From: Mangifera indica
Taxonomy: Eukaryota > Streptophyta > Magnoliopsida > Sapindales > Anacardiaceae
Direction of reading: 5' to 3'
Assembly (NCBI RefSeq): GCF_011075055.1
Contig: NW_025401124.1
Span: 237,576-301,575, forward strand
Length of the DNA: 64,000 bases
This document shows, in pieces, positions 1 through 12,319 of the stretch. A program made the position numbers and the translations under genes. Under the pieces are notes generated by a model that was given only the letters and a program-made list of their open reading frames with translations, was not told the origin of the DNA and ran no database searches. The number at the start of each line of letters is the position of its first letter. Positions within the stretch are counted from its first letter, which is position 1.

Positions 1-490
1 GGGGAAGAAGTTAAGGGTGCGGTGGAGATTGCGGCGGAGGGAGAGGAGGTGGGTTCTTGAGGAGGAGGAGTGAGAGAAGAGAGGCGCGAACAAGTGGCGG
101 GTATGGCGAAGGCTAGAGAGATTGAGGTTGAAATTGAGACCAAGTATCGTTGGCATTTGTAAGTGTAGTGGGTTTTAATTTAGAGTAGAAACTGCCAGAG
201 GAGATTTGGGATATATGACTGGATTTCAAATTCAAAGATGAGAAATGGGATGCTCACAGTTGACGGGCTCCAGGCCGTTAAGACCCAAGCTAGCATTTAA
301 ATTGAATTGAGCATATTATTTTTTATACAAACCCCAATAGAAGAAGAGAGAAAATCAGATATATTTTCTTCGTATTCTTTCATGCATACCAACAAATGTC
401 CAGGCCCATGCCTCTCCCTTTCAGCAGCTCTAATCTCAACTTTCTCCTTATCTGTCCTTAACCCATTTGGCTGATTGTTATAGCACAAGT
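1..490. other. Unassigned purine-rich stretch
   Basis: The first 130 bases are very rich in G and A on the plus strand, and the rest is ordinary sequence. No open frame has recognisable protein similarity. It adjoins the decayed gypsy pol on the minus strand and could be its downstream part, but I see no motif to prove that. Confidence 0.3.
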
Positions 491-491
491 T

Positions 492-1818
492 TTAGGTCCA
501 ACAACACTGACTCATGCATAATACCTTTCTCTTCTTCAAAAAGAACCCCGGCCTCCAGGTTAAATGAAGGATATGTGCGGCAAAGAAGGGTGAAGTCCTC
601 CTAGGTGGCATCTTCATGCATGGAATTAGACCACTGTACCCAAACTTGTGGATGTGTTTTGCCACGATATACCTAAATACGTGCGGCCAAAATAACTTCA
701 AGGAGTAGTAATGGTTGATTGTTAAGGCTGAGTGGTGTCAATCTTCTGCAAGCAAAAGACTGATCTCCACAGTATGGTTTGAGGATTGAGATGTGAAAGA
801 CAAGGCTTGTTGGTGGAAGTCCACGCTTGTAGGAAACAAGACTCACGACTATAATAATGTGAAAGGTTTGTAGAATTGCTTTGCTAGCTTGTTGGTGGAG
901 CGATTTGCAAATAAGGACTAGGATGATGGCCCAAAGTGGGTGTGTTCAGACAATCTATCCATGACGATGAGGATGGTGGTGTGGCATCTTGAACTTGGCA
1001 ATCATGTTATGAAATCCATGGAGTTCCAATACTCTCTCTTGAATGGGTAAAGGGCAAAACAAGCTAACAAGGGTTGTAGTGGTTGTTTCGATCTCTTGGA
1101 ATGTGAGACAACAGCCCACAAAATCTTGAACATCTTTCCTCATATTAGCCCAAGGGAAATTGACCCAGAGTCACCAAAGTTTCTTCAAAATGTTGCAATG
1201 CCCTACCATGAAAGACTTCTGAAATTCTTTCAACAACGGGAACTTATAAAGAGATGTCTTACTCATTCATATATGGCCATGATAGTACAATAACCTATCA
1301 CGATTGGTATATTCAGATGAAAGGAGCTCTCCATTATTCAATTGTTGATGAAAAAGTAGTAAATCTAGAGTTGTCTGCCTTTCCTTCCTTAAATAATCAC
1401 AAAGCAACAGTATGAATGTTGCTAGGTAAGAGAATAATAAGATCACAACTTTGATCAAACGACCATCATGAGTGGTCTTGACCTTGAAGATTTGAGAGAG
1501 AGAATCAACAACTGTATTGGCTTGATTAGACTTATATTCGATATTTATGTTATTCAAACTATAGTGGTTCATATTGATTGTGAATTTAGCATGCAAGAGG
1601 TATTGTCACCATTTAAAAACAACTTTACTGTTGGCATAGTAAGCTAATGACAATCTCATATGAGCCAAGCTTCTTACTGAAGAAGTTAGGTTGCACTCCT
1701 GTGTAAACATTGCATTGAATGCAATATTTGAGGCATTTGTTTCAATGAAAAATTCATTGGCAAAGTTATGTAGTGCCAAGATATTTGTTTCAATGAAGAA
1801 GGGTAATGATTGATGCAT
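492..1818 (-). pseudogene. Decayed Ty3/gypsy retrotransposon pol (RNase H and integrase)
   Basis: Three minus-strand fragments follow in pol order. Near 1740-1800 is an RNase H start resembling the gypsy motif F-[IV]-[VE]-T-[DN]-A-S (here FFIETNASN). At 1490-1560 is the NINIEYKSNQANTVVDSLSQ stretch, which matches the gypsy segment between RNase H and integrase (usually IEYKPGK.N..ADALSR). At 955-1143 is MRKDVQDFVGCCLTFQEIE followed by CPLPIQERV, the integrase zinc-binding region with its second Cys pair changed (usually C..C; here CCLTF). Frames shift between fragments and the catalytic Asp residues of RNase H are altered, so the copy is dead. No LTRs were found for it. Seen: motifs and order. 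Inferred: Ty3/gypsy membership. Confidence 0.72.
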
Positions 1819-2110
1819 AATTCATGATAAAGTTACGATATTACCTTGTCAATCCCAGGAATCCTCAAAGTTGCCTAATAGTCTTAGGTGTTGACCATTA
1901 TATTATAACCTCAGCTTTCTTAGAGTTTATCTTTGCACCATCTTCTTGATTAAGGTGATTGAGATATTTTCTATATTTTTCACCAAAATGGCACTTGCTA
2001 AGTTCAAACAAAAAAAAAAAATTATGATAACTTGACACTTTAGCCCAAGTTCAAAATGGCTTACACAATAAAAAATACTTGGACCATAGGTAAGGATGTT
2101 GTTGAAGAAA

Positions 2111-2695
2111 ACAATTGTAACATTTCTGGTCTAATAGCTTGACTTATTGTTAAGATATTATCCTTTTAGACACACAATCCATTATAGTTTTGCTTTTGGG
2201 CTTTGTAACCCAAAACGTGTCTTAATAGTTTAAAGAATTCACAGACTATTTAATCAATCAAATCTTTTCATCGATAATCGATGCAGGATACACAGACAAA
2301 CCCAACATCTTTCCTATGTTTTGTCAATGTAAGATTTTCTTAAAGATATCACATACACCCCTTTTATGGGACTTGACATCCTTGCTGAAGTTTGCCCCAC
2401 CATCGCTTAAGAAAACACACAACACTGTTTTGATACCATTTGCAATATATCTAGTCCAATAACTTGACTTACTGTCAAGATATTGTCTACTTTTGACAAA
2501 TAATTCATCATGGTTTTGCTTCTAAGCTTTGCAACTTAAAACACGTCTTGACAGTTTAAAAAGCTTACAAACTATTTAACTAGTCAAATCTTCTCATCTA
2601 TAACTGATGTGAGATATACTAACAAAGTATAAACAGACCCAACATCTCTTATGTGCTTTGTCAATGTGGAATTTGTTCAAGGGTATCACAACAAT
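2111..2695 (-). mobile_element. Complete TRIM retrotransposon with 5-bp target duplication
   Basis: A 575-bp element (2116-2690) is bounded by two similar direct repeats: 2441-2690 (5' LTR on the minus strand) and 2116-2353 (3' LTR). Each LTR starts TGTGATA and ends in CA on the minus strand. Next to the 5' LTR is TGGTATCAAAAC (2438-2427), the usual primer-binding site for initiator methionine tRNA, here 9 of 12 bases matching TGGTATCAGAGC. Next to the 3' LTR is a purine tract (AAAAGGGG, minus, near 2358-2365). The inner part is under 90 bp and codes for nothing. The 5-bp sequence ACAAT flanks both ends (2111-2115 and 2691-2695). These are the defining features of a terminal-repeat retrotransposon in miniature, which must borrow proteins from other elements to move. 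Confidence 0.88.
2427..2438 (-). promoter_or_regulatory. tRNA-Met primer-binding site of the TRIM
   Basis: The minus strand reads TGGTATCAAAAC, two bases inside the 5' LTR edge. The first eight bases match the complement of the 3' end of plant initiator tRNA-Met. Its place next to the LTR fixes the element's orientation. Confidence 0.8.
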
Positions 2696-2699
2696 GATG

Positions 2700-4190
2700 A
2701 ATTTTTTACCATGTCCTCTACCATCTCTCTAAACACTAACTGACTCGCTTCCTTTTTGGCCTTTTCCCCTTTTCCCCATGTCTTTTATTCCCCTGTTTGT
2801 TAACCATCCCTTTATTGATCATTTTCTTAGCCTTGTCATCTTTTTGTTTCACTTTCAGTTTAGTACCCCATTCCATCTTCCTTCTCCCTTTTTTACCTTT
2901 CGTTCCTTATTCCCCTTCCTTTATTGTGTTTAGGTGTCTAATTTGGATTGGTCTCAACTTATGTCAATGGTTTGTCTTCTAGATAGTTAGCTTTTGGCTT
3001 TTGGTTCTCTATCAAAGGTTCTTTGGTTTGTTTCTCTAGTTGGTATGAGGTGTTGGGTTCCTCCATGTAGAGTTGGCATTTTCTACACAACTCATTAACT
3101 TGATATGACAATGTATGAAAAAATTGAATTAGAATTAAGTTTTTCATACAAACATTAACCCGCATTAACCCGAATTAACTCAAATGTTCAGAGAAATGTT
3201 TACAATAGTAGAATTTGTTAAAAGTAAATTAAAAAAATATTGAAGGACAGGTACTAGTAATAGTTAAAATCCTTACATATTGTATATAGTTGTATCTTTA
3301 TATAGTTGTAATTACTTCGATTATTTTTATTTTTATTTAAATTTTTTTCGATAGTAAAAATGAGATTAATTACTAAGATTATTGACGCAATTTAAACATT
3401 TTGGTACGCAAATTTTTTATACCATTTATAAAGAAGCAAAATGTTATGTTGTGTGTAAACACGATAATGGCTCATGTCAGGTTGTTCCAGGTTGAATTCG
3501 ATACAGCCTATTGTGCTCATAGGTTGTGATTTTATATATATTTTTAATGTTTTTAAATTATTTTTTAAATATTATATTTATTATTGATAATTGTATTGAT
3601 ATGATTATTTTAAATTGAAGTGTTTTTGTCTTGACTATGTTGTTTTCTTATAAGTTTGTGGCTACTTTAAAATAACAAAATTTCATTTACCAGAAAATAT
3701 ATAAAAATGATCATTTTCTTTGTGTGTGTATATATATACATATATATATGTATACATATGTATATATATATAATTAGTAATGTCTAAATGGGAGAATGTT
3801 AGAATAATATGGGTATACATTAATTAATTTTTTTTTATTGTTTAATAAAACTGAGTGAATATATAATCCAAAAAGAATTTATTTTATGAGTTCAATGTGA
3901 TCATTTGGAAACAGGTCAACACACTTTGCATTATGGTTATTAATTTGAATTGTAAGTGTGGGTCAATGAAAGTTATTGTGCTTTTAATAGGAGAACCTGA
4001 TAACTAATTAAACAATACATATAAAATAAAGGCAGGGTCCCCTTCCCTAGTGAACATTACACATAATATTTTTCTTGGCACCACTTTTGCAAAACATTCT
4101 GAACTAGGAATGAAGACTTTGCTCAAGAACCGATAATCAATTCTTGTTGCACCAATTTTCAGCAATAAAATAGTGCAAACAAGTTTGTTT
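2700..4190. other. AT-rich intergenic DNA
   Basis: No supported gene. It holds a pyrimidine-rich stretch (2740-2940), a (TA/CATA) simple repeat at about 3728-3770, and scattered AT-rich sequence. Open frames here are short and have no recognisable motif. Confidence 0.5.
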
Positions 4191-4193
4191 ACG

Positions 4194-7100
4194 TGTAACA
4201 CTCACATGTACGTCTCAAGGGCAAAATACTCTTGTCAAAATAAGAGTTTTGGATGACACATGATTGTGTATGGAGAGTCAATGCTCATGTGTCATGCCAT
4301 GTCAGCCAAATAAGATTGATTAAAATTAAGTAACACATGGTTGTGTGCCTCAAATACACGCTTGTGTGTGTGTAACGTTTTCAGTTTATATATGACATGT
4401 TGCTGTGTTTTTGGGATTATTATTTTATAATCCCTAAACGCACAATTTCTCCCAAAAAGTGAGTGAGGGCAAGTTTGATGGTTAGACTTTCGTGCAGTGA
4501 CTCCAATGACATGTTTTCAGTGAGGTGGTTGCGAGGAAATAAGAGACAAGGAGGCCTACGCGTGCTGTCTTTTGTTGTAATCGAGGTAAGTGGGAATGCC
4601 TCTCTGCACCTGTTTCCATTATATTTGTTGGATCCTTGTGGTTTCTCTTGCAAAGTGTGCTTTTATAACTATGATCTATAGCTTAAGTTTGATACTAATC
4701 ATAATGTATAAGACATGGTTGAGAGCTCTACAATTATATGAATATATACTCGTATTTTTTATTATTGTTACCATTATTTATGCATTTGTTTGATGGGAAA
4801 TTGCATGTATTTAGCATAAGCAAGTGGTATTGTTAGTATGGTCCTAATTCATATGTCAAAGGGATGAAATTGATAGTGTTTGCATGATTAGAATCGAAGT
4901 AGGGCATTTAGTGTGATTTTTGGGTTTGTCACATGGTTGTATGGTATAGGATACATGCCCATGTATGCAATCCCCAGATTTCAAGTCAAGTTTTCCTGAT
5001 GTTCTAACAACCATAGGACACCATTGACTGATTAGTGGTCAACTAAGACATGTGAACTTTTGGTGTGTAGCATTAGCATGACTATGTGTTGGGTAAAATG
5101 ACTAGAATACATTTAAAAAGTAGTACAATCGATGAGAGCATAGAAAAAGAAATTAAAATAGATAGTTAAAAAGGCATACACCTGTGTGTGTAGGAAAATT
5201 AACACACGGGGAAATGCCATGAGAAGTAGCTATGTGCTTGGGAATAAATAAACACACCCTAAGTGTCCATAGACATACACCTATGTGTATATAGCAAAAT
5301 AAAGAAAAGAGAAAAGGAATTAGGCTAAAAATTTTAGGTTTGTCCCAAGTAGACATGTCAATTAGGGCTAGTCAAATGGAGGTCTAGCCTAAAGCTTGAA
5401 AATGAGGCTTGACCCATAAGCCTTCCGGGGTGGGCTGTAGGCCTAGGTATTAGGCTCCTGGGCCAACCCGACCCGACCCATTATTGTTGAATATATTAAA
5501 AAAATAAAAAGAATTTTTTTTATATGCCAGTTGGCTTCTGCTTGTTGTAGAAGCCAGACCCATATTTTTTTTTTTATAATTTTTTTCCTCCTATATAAAC
5601 AACTCAAATCCTTTTTATTTTCCAATTTTATTTATAAATCTTTCAATCTCAATTCTTTCATTATATTCTTAATCTCATTTTTTCTTATCAACTTTCTTTC
5701 ATAAACCGTCTGAATTCACAAACAATAATTTTTTATATTTATAATTTCATTTTAATTTGAATTTTATCATTACAAAATATTACAAATAGATCCAATGTCA
5801 AGTGAATTCAATCAATTTGAATATTATTTATGTAGATAATTGGTATGGTATATATATATTTTATTTACGTTTGTAATTATATAATATTTAAATTAATTTA
5901 TTTGTATTATATTATAATATTTTTCATCATGTAACCATGGTATTCCTTTATCATAAGCAAGAGATTATAAATAAAATATTTGAAATATTGTCATTGGTTT
6001 TAATAATTGAAAAATAATTTGTGTTTAAATTTATTTAAAACTCGATTAAGGCTCAAGCCTTAGGCCTTAAAAATTTCATGGGTCGGTTCAGTTCAATGCA
6101 AAGGCCCATCACTGTGCAAGCCTACGGACAAGCCCAACCAATAAGCCCGATGGGCAGAGCCAGAGCTGGTCGAGCCATAGACACCTCTAATCTTAAGCAA
6201 CAGTACAAGGAGTTCGGGTACGTAGTAGTACCTCACATGTTTAAGAGTTCAATCATAATGGGGCACGAGATATATTGTTAGGTGAAAGTAAGAGTGAGCT
6301 AAGTTAAATAAAGACTTGACATGCATGTATACTAGACATCTTACGATCGTTATGAGAGGGCACTATGAATATACAGTCACTACGCAGTCTACAATAGGAC
6401 ATTAGACTTGTAGTAGGGCACCTGCTCACAGTAAACTCAGTTAAGATACAATTGGTGTAGTGAAACAAAAAAATAGTTCACATGGTTAAGGTATCAAATC
6501 CATATATCTAATCCAAACTAATTGACCTAGTATACAACTTTAATTACAATTTTCAGATTCATATGCTTACACTGAGTTTAGTATGGTTACGCTAGATAAA
6601 AATTTGGAGAAGTGGCTCTTTAGTGATTGAAAGGACATAGGTCAACCTGAGAGTAATGACATACAACCTAAATAGTCCCTAAAGTATAATATGAGTACAA
6701 ATGCAATACATAGGACCCGTCATCATCCATAGAGGAGTTTAATGCTGACTGCAAATGACAAAGTTAGTATGGGTCGAGTTTAAGAGCATTTTGGGGTTTC
6801 AATAGAAATTATTAGTATAGTCTCATATTTACTAAGTGTTCTTGTCACTCATTCCTCTACTTTCTTGTGTGTAAGAACAAGTGATCGTGATAGGTGGGGA
6901 ACGAGTGATGGTTAGGGGGTATAGAGTTGTGAGGGCATTCCTATCATTTTAGTTTTATCAATTTTAGTTCATTGAGATTTTTATGATTGTATTTGACTAT
7001 ACATAGTATGATTTTTAGTTTATGCTAATAAGATTAGACATTTTTTAAACACTTCCATTTATTTCTGTAACAAGGGTATTTTCATCATTTTGATTATTAA

Positions 7101-7235
7101 TAAATGATTTTTTTTCATGTTATTATAATGACTTATGTATGAAGTTTTAAATGTTTTAAAAAATCAAGTATGCTCAAATAGTCAATTTAATGAAGCTTTT
7201 CTGCAGAGAGCAGTACTTCTAGAAGAGGTGTTACA
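4194..7235. mobile_element. Probable solo LTR of a Ty3/gypsy-type element, with a nested element
   Basis: The stretch opens TGTAACACTCAC and closes GAGGTGTTACA, so the two ends are inverted copies (TGTAACAC/GTGTTACA) of the kind that bound plant gypsy LTRs. Removing the nested hAT-type element at 5350-6189 leaves about 2.2 kb, within the range of long plant gypsy LTRs. There are no long open frames. The flanking 5-mers (TTACG and TTTTC) do not match, so a clean solo-LTR origin is not proven. It could instead be one LTR of a truncated element. No second copy lies in the window. Confidence 0.4.
5350..6189. mobile_element. Non-autonomous hAT-type element, copy 1
   Basis: This 840-bp element begins TAGACATGTCAATTAGGGC and ends in an inverted match whose reverse complement starts TAGAGGTGTCTATGG. 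Just inside each end are stretches rich in GGCC/AGGCTT, and the centre is AT-rich and non-coding. The flanking 8-mers GTCCCAAG and ATCTTAAG agree at 5 of 8 positions, as expected for an old 8-bp hAT target duplication. Similar elements lie at 18967 and 40309. Confidence 0.6.
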
Positions 7236-7329
7236 TTTTCTTCCTAATCTACAATATTTTATAGTCTACTGTGATTAAATACAAAATTAGAGCAGAATTA
7301 TCTTGGCCTGTCATTCTACAATTGGGTGC

Positions 7330-7685
7330 GCTAATACGATCATGTCATTTCATCTTAGTTGTATAAAGTTAGTGAAACACCTAAACCTAATCAAACCCAG
7401 TTTCATATTATCTCTGATGTTATATAGTGGTTACCCGAATTTTGTAATGAGTTATATAAATTCAAAAAGTGTTGGATTGAAACAGGAATTTCATGGAGAT
7501 ATGTGATAGCAGCAGCTAGGATCCTAATTGCTTGTTAGTTAAATCGAACCAGAAAGGTGTGGTCTATGGTAAAGCAAAATAAGTGAAAGCTCTAATGCAA
7601 CTGCCCTATATATTTGAAAGATAGAAATAACCTTCTGAGCATCTATCAAATCCTAGTCTTTTTGTGATGACAATGGTATCAAAAG
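7330..7685 (+). repeat. LTR-like repeat, copy A, followed by a primer-binding-site-like sequence
   Basis: About 340 bp here matches 17865-18200 in the same orientation; for example both carry AAACCTAATCAAAC, ACCCGAATTTTGT and GAGCAT.TATCAAATCCTAG. Copy A then reads GATGACA-A-TGGTATCAAAAG (PBS-like 7674-7685), the arrangement seen where a plant LTR meets its tRNA-Met primer site. That suggests the repeat is the 3' part of a copia-like LTR. No polyprotein follows, so it is a fragment. Confidence 0.5.
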
Positions 7686-8058
7686 TGATAACGAATCATT
7701 AAGCTCAGAAACAAAGTATTATTTATGATGAGGAAGATGGCCGGACATATTTTATGCTGCAGCAGTTATTGGTTATGGAATTGCTTCGGTTTGCTTCACC
7801 AAGGTCTTTGCTAAAGGAAAACTGGAAAAAGAAACATTGTTTAGCATCCAGATTCATTAAAAATACCTTGTGAATATGTAACAACAATCGTAAAAGACAT
7901 CAAGCAAAGCCGGGAGCCATACCCTGTGTAAAATGCATACATTGAATTAAATTTTAGTATTTAGTCACCAGCTCAAAATATAACAGGGCTTTGATTACAA
8001 TATACAAGCACCAAAGTATAGCACTCAAAAAATAATACATAATCAATAATCACTTACC

Positions 8059-11000
8059 ATGTACAATGAATCAAGATTTACATTATGGTGGCGACTGCAA
8101 TTCCAGTTCAATCTTTCTCACTTTCCATTTACGATAAGGCATTCTATGGCAGGAGATCGAATAAGACTTTGGAGAGATGGCTCCTCATATTGCACAAAAG
8201 TTTTTAAAGGTGTTCCATTGTTCCGCTTTTTAGTCTGTCCATCCACTCTTGAAGACCTTCTCGTCCATGTGGAGAACCGCACCCTTTACAGCATTCTCAG
8301 CACCACAGTGATCTGACTAACGATTCTGATCAGGAAGTCCATGATTTAGAGTGTCATTCATGTTTATTAACGTCCTGCTTCTGGCTTCAGGGTTCCTGGC
8401 TGCTGCAGCTAATTACATGTTCTTTATCCTTTCTCTAATTGCATCTAATGTCCCAGTGGTTACTGCAGCTTCAACAATAATTTCAACTTTTAGGTCTGTT
8501 TTAACTAAATTAACAGAGAAAAAAACAGAATAAGCAAAAGCAAATTATGCATACCTCCATATCTTGTTAAACAAAGCAAGCATCGCCTCTCTTTTTCAAC
8601 AAGAGTCAGGAAGCATCCAAAACCGCCAATCTGGACATTGCTCCAGCCTAGCTCACAACTTGCAACTGCTCGTTTAGAATTCTCCATTATAAACATGCAA
8701 GCCGTCACTCAAGAAATTTAAAGAAAGTTTAAAATCGGCTACAAAACCAACATAAAACTAGTATAAGAAGGGACCATGTCCCAGCCAAGAGTAAGTACAA
8801 AATAAAGAAGTGTGTGCTGTGAGGCTGTGCAAAAAAAAAAAGCCGTTGAGTGTCATTGAGTGCAAGAATAAAGAGTGTGGGCTGTGCGTGAGCGTAGCAA
8901 GTGTTACGGGGGTTGTTTTGTATAAATTTGTAATTGTTATAATTAATAAAAATGTTGTTCTATAATTACCACTTTTGCTCAACATATTTCTCATTCTGTT
9001 GATCACCCAAAGGATTCTCCGGGGCGAGACCTCTTGATGCAATGGCATTATTGATCCTATGTCTTAAGTATATGAAGGTGGTAAATTAAAGCTTTTTTGC
9101 TCAGCTACAGCTCTATTTGAAATATTATCTGATGAGGCTATGGGAAGCAGTAAAGATGCAAGTTAATGAAAATTCAAACTCTGAGATCAGGAAAAACAGA
9201 CAGCATTCAGTCCCCGCCTCCCCAAAATACAAGGAGCAGATGATGTTAGACATATACCTTCTCCATTCCCGATTCTTGCAGATATGCATGAATGCTTTGA
9301 AGAATGTGGTTGAGAATGGCACCATATATACTATCTTGAAGAACCTGTAGAAACAGGAAACAAAATTTACCATATATCTAGCCAAAACACATAAAAATCA
9401 CTGCCAACAAACAAATAAAAAGTTTCAAGCAATTCATTTTCAGAAAATATAATTCATGAGAATATATTATTAACATTGCAGATTAAGTGCACATACTAGT
9501 CTTAATAAAATCTATCATCTCAATTACATGTTGTCCAGTAAGGGCAATTTGTTACAATTAGAAAAACAGTACAAAACAAACAATTTGTCTGGTCAAAACA
9601 ATCTTAGAAAGCAAAGCAAGAAAGGCATCGGCAATGAAAGATACCTTAGTCTGTTTGATGAGGCATTTTACAACCAGATCAGAAAACATCTGATTTCTCG
9701 CAGCAACAAAGGATGAAGTTCGATCAGCGTTATCCTGTATGAACAACAGCAAGTCAATTAAGCAATAAATACACATAAAGGTTACTGAAAATGTATTCAT
9801 ATCAGATAAGTTTTCACCTGAATGTTAAGCATCAACACATTGAGAGCTTTTAAAAGTTGGCTGCTATCATCCATATGAGGAACCCTTTCATCCAACAGCC
9901 AAAGTAGGACCTCAGTAAGTAGACTGTCAAGAGTACTCTCCTGGACATCATTAGAAGGCCTCTTGTATTGAAATGTCTGCATAAAGTCCATATGTTAGTA
10001 TGTTGCAGCAAAATGATTCAATGCAAGAGTTTTACAGCTAAGAAGACTGAGCAGAAGAATTTAAATAGACCGAGTACAATGCAGAAAATTCTCAACACGA
10101 AGAAGGGGCAGAGAAAAAAGCAAAGAATAAAAGAAGAATAGCAGGAAAATTCAAAGCAACTATGTAACATCATGATATGCCACACCTAAAATCTTGTAAC
10201 CAGTAGACAATGTATTTAGAGCAGCTTTTCTTATTTCACCGTCACGTTCTGCTGACTAGCTTAAAACAATTTGCAAAGATTATAATTGTCCACTGATCTG
10301 CTAAACAGACAACATATAAGTTTGAAAGCAAGAAGATAATTATACCTTCAGCAAGCATGTTGTGTTAGATTTTTGCAGAACTGCAAAACAAACCACCTCA
10401 AAAGTATATCCAGAACTTCAATAATTTCCCTTTTTATAGATGGGAGAGCCTGTAATTAAAAATTGATTTGATTAAGATTACATATTAACAAACTTGAAAC
10501 AGGTTGAGGAACCAAAATCATGAGAAGACCACCCTCTGCAGCATCTCAAGCCCATCAACTTGTTTCTTAAAATCTGTGCTTCGTAGATGCCTATGCAAGT
10601 CCTCTCTGAAAAATCTCATCAAACCATTCTGCAACAAAGGCACAATCTCTGTGACAACTAATTTTTCATTGGAAACAAAGAAATATATCTAAGAATGAAT
10701 CCCAGAACAAACCTCAAGATCTTGGATCTGCTCGATCTGTGGTTCTTCAAACTTAAATCTACCAACAACTATTCTCTCCCCTTCATCCTGTAAATTAAAA
10801 AGTTTATATAAAACATGTTCTCAGTATATTTAACACTTCACACAATATTCAACGCTTCAAATTTCACCAATCAATACCTTATTTGAATCCTTCACATTTA
10901 GCAAAGCCTGTGATTGGACAGCTATATCATAATTGAATCTGCCCTTGCATCCTTAGTACATGAATGCATTGAAGAATGCAGTCAAGATTGACATCATATA

Positions 11001-12311
11001 TAGTACTTTGAAGAACCTGCAGAGACAGGAAACAAAATTTAGCACACAACTAGCCAAAACATGTGAAAATCGATGCCAACAAACAAACAAATATATTAAC
11101 ACTGCAAAAAAAGTGCACATTCTAGCCTTAATATATTATTGATCATCTCAGTTACATGTCCCAGTGAGGGCAATTTTTGTACTAGGATGACTCATGCAAC
11201 CACTTAACTTATAATGAGCACTCCAGCCCCATAACTGCTTATCAGTTTGTTAGAATTAGAAAAATACTACTAAACAAACAATTTGGCTTGTCAAAACAAT
11301 CATAGAAAGCAGAGCAAGAAAGGCACTGGCAACGAAAGATACCTTATTGAGTTTGATGAGGAATTTTACAAGCAGACCAGAAAACCTCTGATTTCTGGCA
11401 GCAAAGGACTGATTAGTCACAGGTGAAGGCCACCTTGAAGGATCTAATGGACGCAAGAGATTAATAAGGACAACAAAGGATGAAGCGCGATCAACATTAT
11501 CCTGTATGAACAATAACAAAGTAAATTAAACATAAAATACATCAAGCATGTTGTGTTAGATTTGAAGAACTGCAAAACAGACCTCCTCAGAAGTATATCC
11601 ATTACTTCAATAATTTCCCTTTTTATAGATGGGAGCGCCTGTAATTAAAAATTGATTCAATCAAGATTACATATTAACAAACTTGAAACAGATTCAAGAA
11701 CTAAAATGATGAGAAGACTACCTTCTGCAGCATCTCGAGTCCATCAATTTGCTCCTCAAAATCTGTGCAAATCCTCTCTGAAAAATCTCATCATATCATT
11801 CTGCAACAAAGGCACATCTCTATCACAACTAATTTTTCAAAGGAAACAAAGAAATATATCTAGGCATAAATCCCAGAACAGACCTCAAGATCTTGGATCT
11901 GCTCTATCCGTGGCTCTTCAAACTTAAATCTACCAACAACTTTTCTCTCCCCTTCATCCAGTAAATTAAAAAGTTCATATAAAACATGTTCTCAGTAACA
12001 CTTCACACGGTATTCAATGCTTCAAATTTCACCAATCAATACCTTATTTGAATCCTTGGCATTTAACAAAGCCTGTGATTTGACAGCTATATCTTCAACA
12101 GATGTAATTGAATCTGCCCTTGCATCCTTAGTTGGAATGCCCCTCTATCCAAGCCATCAAAAAAACACTCAGCACCCTCATTGCATGCAGAAATGGTTGT
12201 AAAAAAGCATGCAAAATATACCGAAGATATAGTCCTGCTTCCATGCTTCACCAAAACATTAGAAGTAGATTTTGCAACCTTCAAGCTGTCTTTAGATGTA
12301 GGCCCCATTGA
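8059..12311 (-). pseudogene. MOR1: MOR1/GEM1 (XMAP215 family) pseudogene, 3' half, rearranged
   Basis: Exon-like blocks on the minus strand match the plant microtubule polymerase MOR1, a long TOG-repeat protein. In order: 12311-12225 (GPTSKDSLKVAKST), 12150-12050 (SQALLN), 11975-11885, 11785-11720, 11645-11560, 11510-11340 (LINLLRPLDPSRWPSP), 11015-10957; then again 10953-10880 (SQALLN), 10790-10715 (GRFKFEEPQIEQIQDLE), 10650-10535 (FREDLHRHLRSTDFKKQVDG), 10462-10335 (PSIKREIIEVLDILLRWF), 10250-10190 (AERDGEIRKAALNTLSTGY), 9980-9800 (STLDSL.TEVLLWLLDERVP), 9735-9560, 9350-9255, 8475-8350 (TTGTLDAIRERIKNM) and 8200-8130 (the final exon). Splice-like borders persist, so this came from genomic DNA and was not a processed copy. 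Frameshifts (a two-base insertion near 10370), an in-frame stop after the 8472-8350 motif, missing exons and the duplication rule out a working protein. MOR1 identity is from memory of the family. Confidence 0.85.
10880..12131 (-). repeat. Internal tandem duplication within the MOR1 pseudogene
   Basis: The exon set SQALLN / FKFEEP / DLHR / PSIKREIIEVLD occurs at about 12130-11560 and again at 10953-10335, offset by about 1,175 bp, with introns also similar. At about 10956 the sequence GAATCTGCCCTTGCATCCTT, shared with 12110-12129, runs straight into the VLQ exon block, whose other copy is near 9286. That is the junction of the two units. The first unit lacks everything between the PSIKREII exon and the LINLLRPLDP exon. 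Confidence 0.8.
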
Positions 12312-12319
12312 CATTACTT

